DNA of 64,000 nucleotides from Skeletonema tropicum (taxonomy: Eukaryota; Bacillariophyta; Thalassiosirophyceae; Thalassiosirales; Thalassiosiraceae). The notes beneath the pieces are model-generated. The model was not told the origin of the DNA, did no database searches, and was given only the letters and a program-made list of their open reading frames with translations. The stretch lies in contig CM074127.1 in assembly GCA_037178625.1 (NCBI GenBank), forward strand, positions 4,278,001-4,342,000, read 5' to 3'. Position numbers and translations under genes: made by a program. Positions 63,181 to 64,000 of this stretch are shown piece by piece (within the stretch, counting starts at the first letter, position 1; each line of letters starts with the position of its first letter).

Positions 63181-63470
63181 TGTATCAATCAACGATATTG
63201 TATCAAATAGATAGGAGTATTGAATTTAGGGTTCTATCAAGGAAAGGATGAACGGTGCGCCGCGGATTCTGATTTGGCCATCAAAATTCTCATTTTTGAC
63301 AGCATTCGGCATCGCACCGGAGATCAAAGATGACGTCATCAGGTACACATATCACGGAACAATCAGCCCCAGACGGAAAGAGTTTGCCAACTCTTTGTTC
63401 CCGCAACTTTTGCCTGTGAGTTGGCAAAAAATGGTCGACGAGTGTTGTACTCAAAGATGATGGAGAGGCC
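63181..63470. other. Divergent spacer
   Basis: About 290 bp with both promoters. A 70-codon frame (63248-63460) is present but has no support. Confidence 0.35.
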
Positions 63471-64000
63471 ATGAATAGTAGGAGTGTTCCTAGCCGAAAC
63501 CGTTATTATTTTACTGCAATGACTCCTACCCTCTTTTTTCTCATCAGTATTGCAAGCTGTTCACTGTTGGTCAACGGCTTCCTGCCCACCACTACGACGA
63601 CCAGTAGGACATGTCGGCAGTCGTCGTCTCTAAATATATTTCCTGATCTGTTTTCGACAGAGAAGCAGCAGCCTCGAGTTCAGGCTCCACCCAACTTCGT
63701 CCCACCAGAACCCAAGCCGTTGGCAATCACAGAGGGTACCGATCTGAAAGAATTCTTAACAGCATCGGCTGGACTAGCGCTTCGTCTGGCGACAGGTGCA
63801 TTTGTTCTCGGTTGGAAAGTCGATTCTTTCTTCTTTGATGACGAGAGTCGATATGCATTGAAATTAGGACCGATTCGTTTGAGAGATTCCAGCTCTGTAC
63901 TAGACGGTGCCTCAAGACCATCTGATACACTTGTTTTATATGATAGGGAGTCATGTCCGAGTTGCAAGAGAGTGAGAGAGATGCTGAACCTACTCGACAT
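63471..64000 (+). CDS. Plastid-targeted GST-N/glutaredoxin-like protein (start only; runs off window)
   Basis: ATG at 63471, open to the window edge (176 codons). A signal peptide ending SLLVNGFLP gives an ASAF-like site, with Thr/Ser/Arg following. The mature part matches a plant plastid thioredoxin-fold family: PPNFVPPEPKPLAI, LRLATGAFVLGWKVD, RYALKLGPIRLRDSS, then LVLYDRESCPSCKRVREML. CPSC is the redox site of a GST-N-like glutaredoxin fold; plant relatives have two such domains in tandem. Probably a plastid thiol oxidoreductase or glutathione-dependent enzyme. The C-terminal half is not visible. Confidence 0.8.
   Translation, partial: MNSRSVPSRNRYYFTAMTPTLFFLISIASCSLLVNGFLPTTTTTSRTCRQSSSLNIFPDLFSTEKQQPRVQAPPNFVPPEPKPLAITEGTDLKEFLTASAGLALRLATGAFVLGWKVDSFFFDDESRYALKLGPIRLRDSSSVLDGASRPSDTLVLYDRESCPSCKRVREMLNLLD

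Noticed and set aside
63248..63460. 70-codon plus-strand frame
   Set aside because: It lies in the promoter between two divergent genes and has no motif.
1..64000. tRNA or rRNA genes
   Set aside because: While scanning I saw no convincing cloverleaf or conserved rRNA segment. A covariance-model search would be needed to exclude them.

Overview
This is nuclear DNA of a photosynthetic stramenopile, most likely a diatom. At least seven predicted proteins start with a signal peptide followed by an ASAF-type plastid-import motif (for example AAAF, VAAF, ASAW). Genes are dense, on both strands, with few short GT-AG introns (about 70-470 bp). One very long membrane protein carries GDG-CC beta-sandwich modules joined by Pro/Thr/Ser linkers, a style common in diatom surface proteins. 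A centric diatom is my guess; the sequence does not fix the species.

Left part (1-21.5 kb): two divergent GH78 alpha-L-rhamnosidase-like paralogs, the left one cut by the window edge, share a 505-bp identical inverted tract. Then come a NOL8-like nucleolar RRM protein, a small basic protein, a plastid thioredoxin divergent to an organellar quinone oxidoreductase, a SWEET sugar transporter with a plastid presequence, a frame-broken plastid protein, a frame-broken methyltransferase, a cysteine desulfurase/selenocysteine lyase-like enzyme, a secreted Ntn-hydrolase-like protein and a membrane-anchored degenerate aldo-keto reductase.

Satellite (about 21.86-26.55 kb): a tandem array of about 25 monomers of 184 bp. 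It contains a four-monomer higher-order repeat of 732 bp, present three times. No protein gene lies inside.

Right part (27-64 kb): two small plastid-targeted proteins, an HMG-like protein, prefoldin 2, N-myristoyltransferase, a MUS81-type nuclease, an unknown acidic protein, a kinase with two cyclic-nucleotide domains and EF-hands, a TLDc plastid protein, a secreted VHL-like/cyclophilin fusion, the giant GDG-CC protein, GET3, a secreted kringle-peroxidase, a SAP/DEVD-box helicase, SDHAF2, WDR89, a hAT-like transposon remnant, a methyltransferase-like protein, a multi-pass metallophosphoesterase and the start of a plastid GST/glutaredoxin-like protein.

A recurring oddity is that about ten otherwise well conserved genes carry one to five single-base frame breaks, several in homopolymers, while many long genes nearby are perfectly open. 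The breaks fall in patches (16-17, 31-35, 42-46, 49-55 and 61-62.5 kb). Assembly indels are the simplest reading, so those genes are reported as coding regions with breaks. Start codons given here are ATG. Each gene stands alone with its own promoter; I see no operons.
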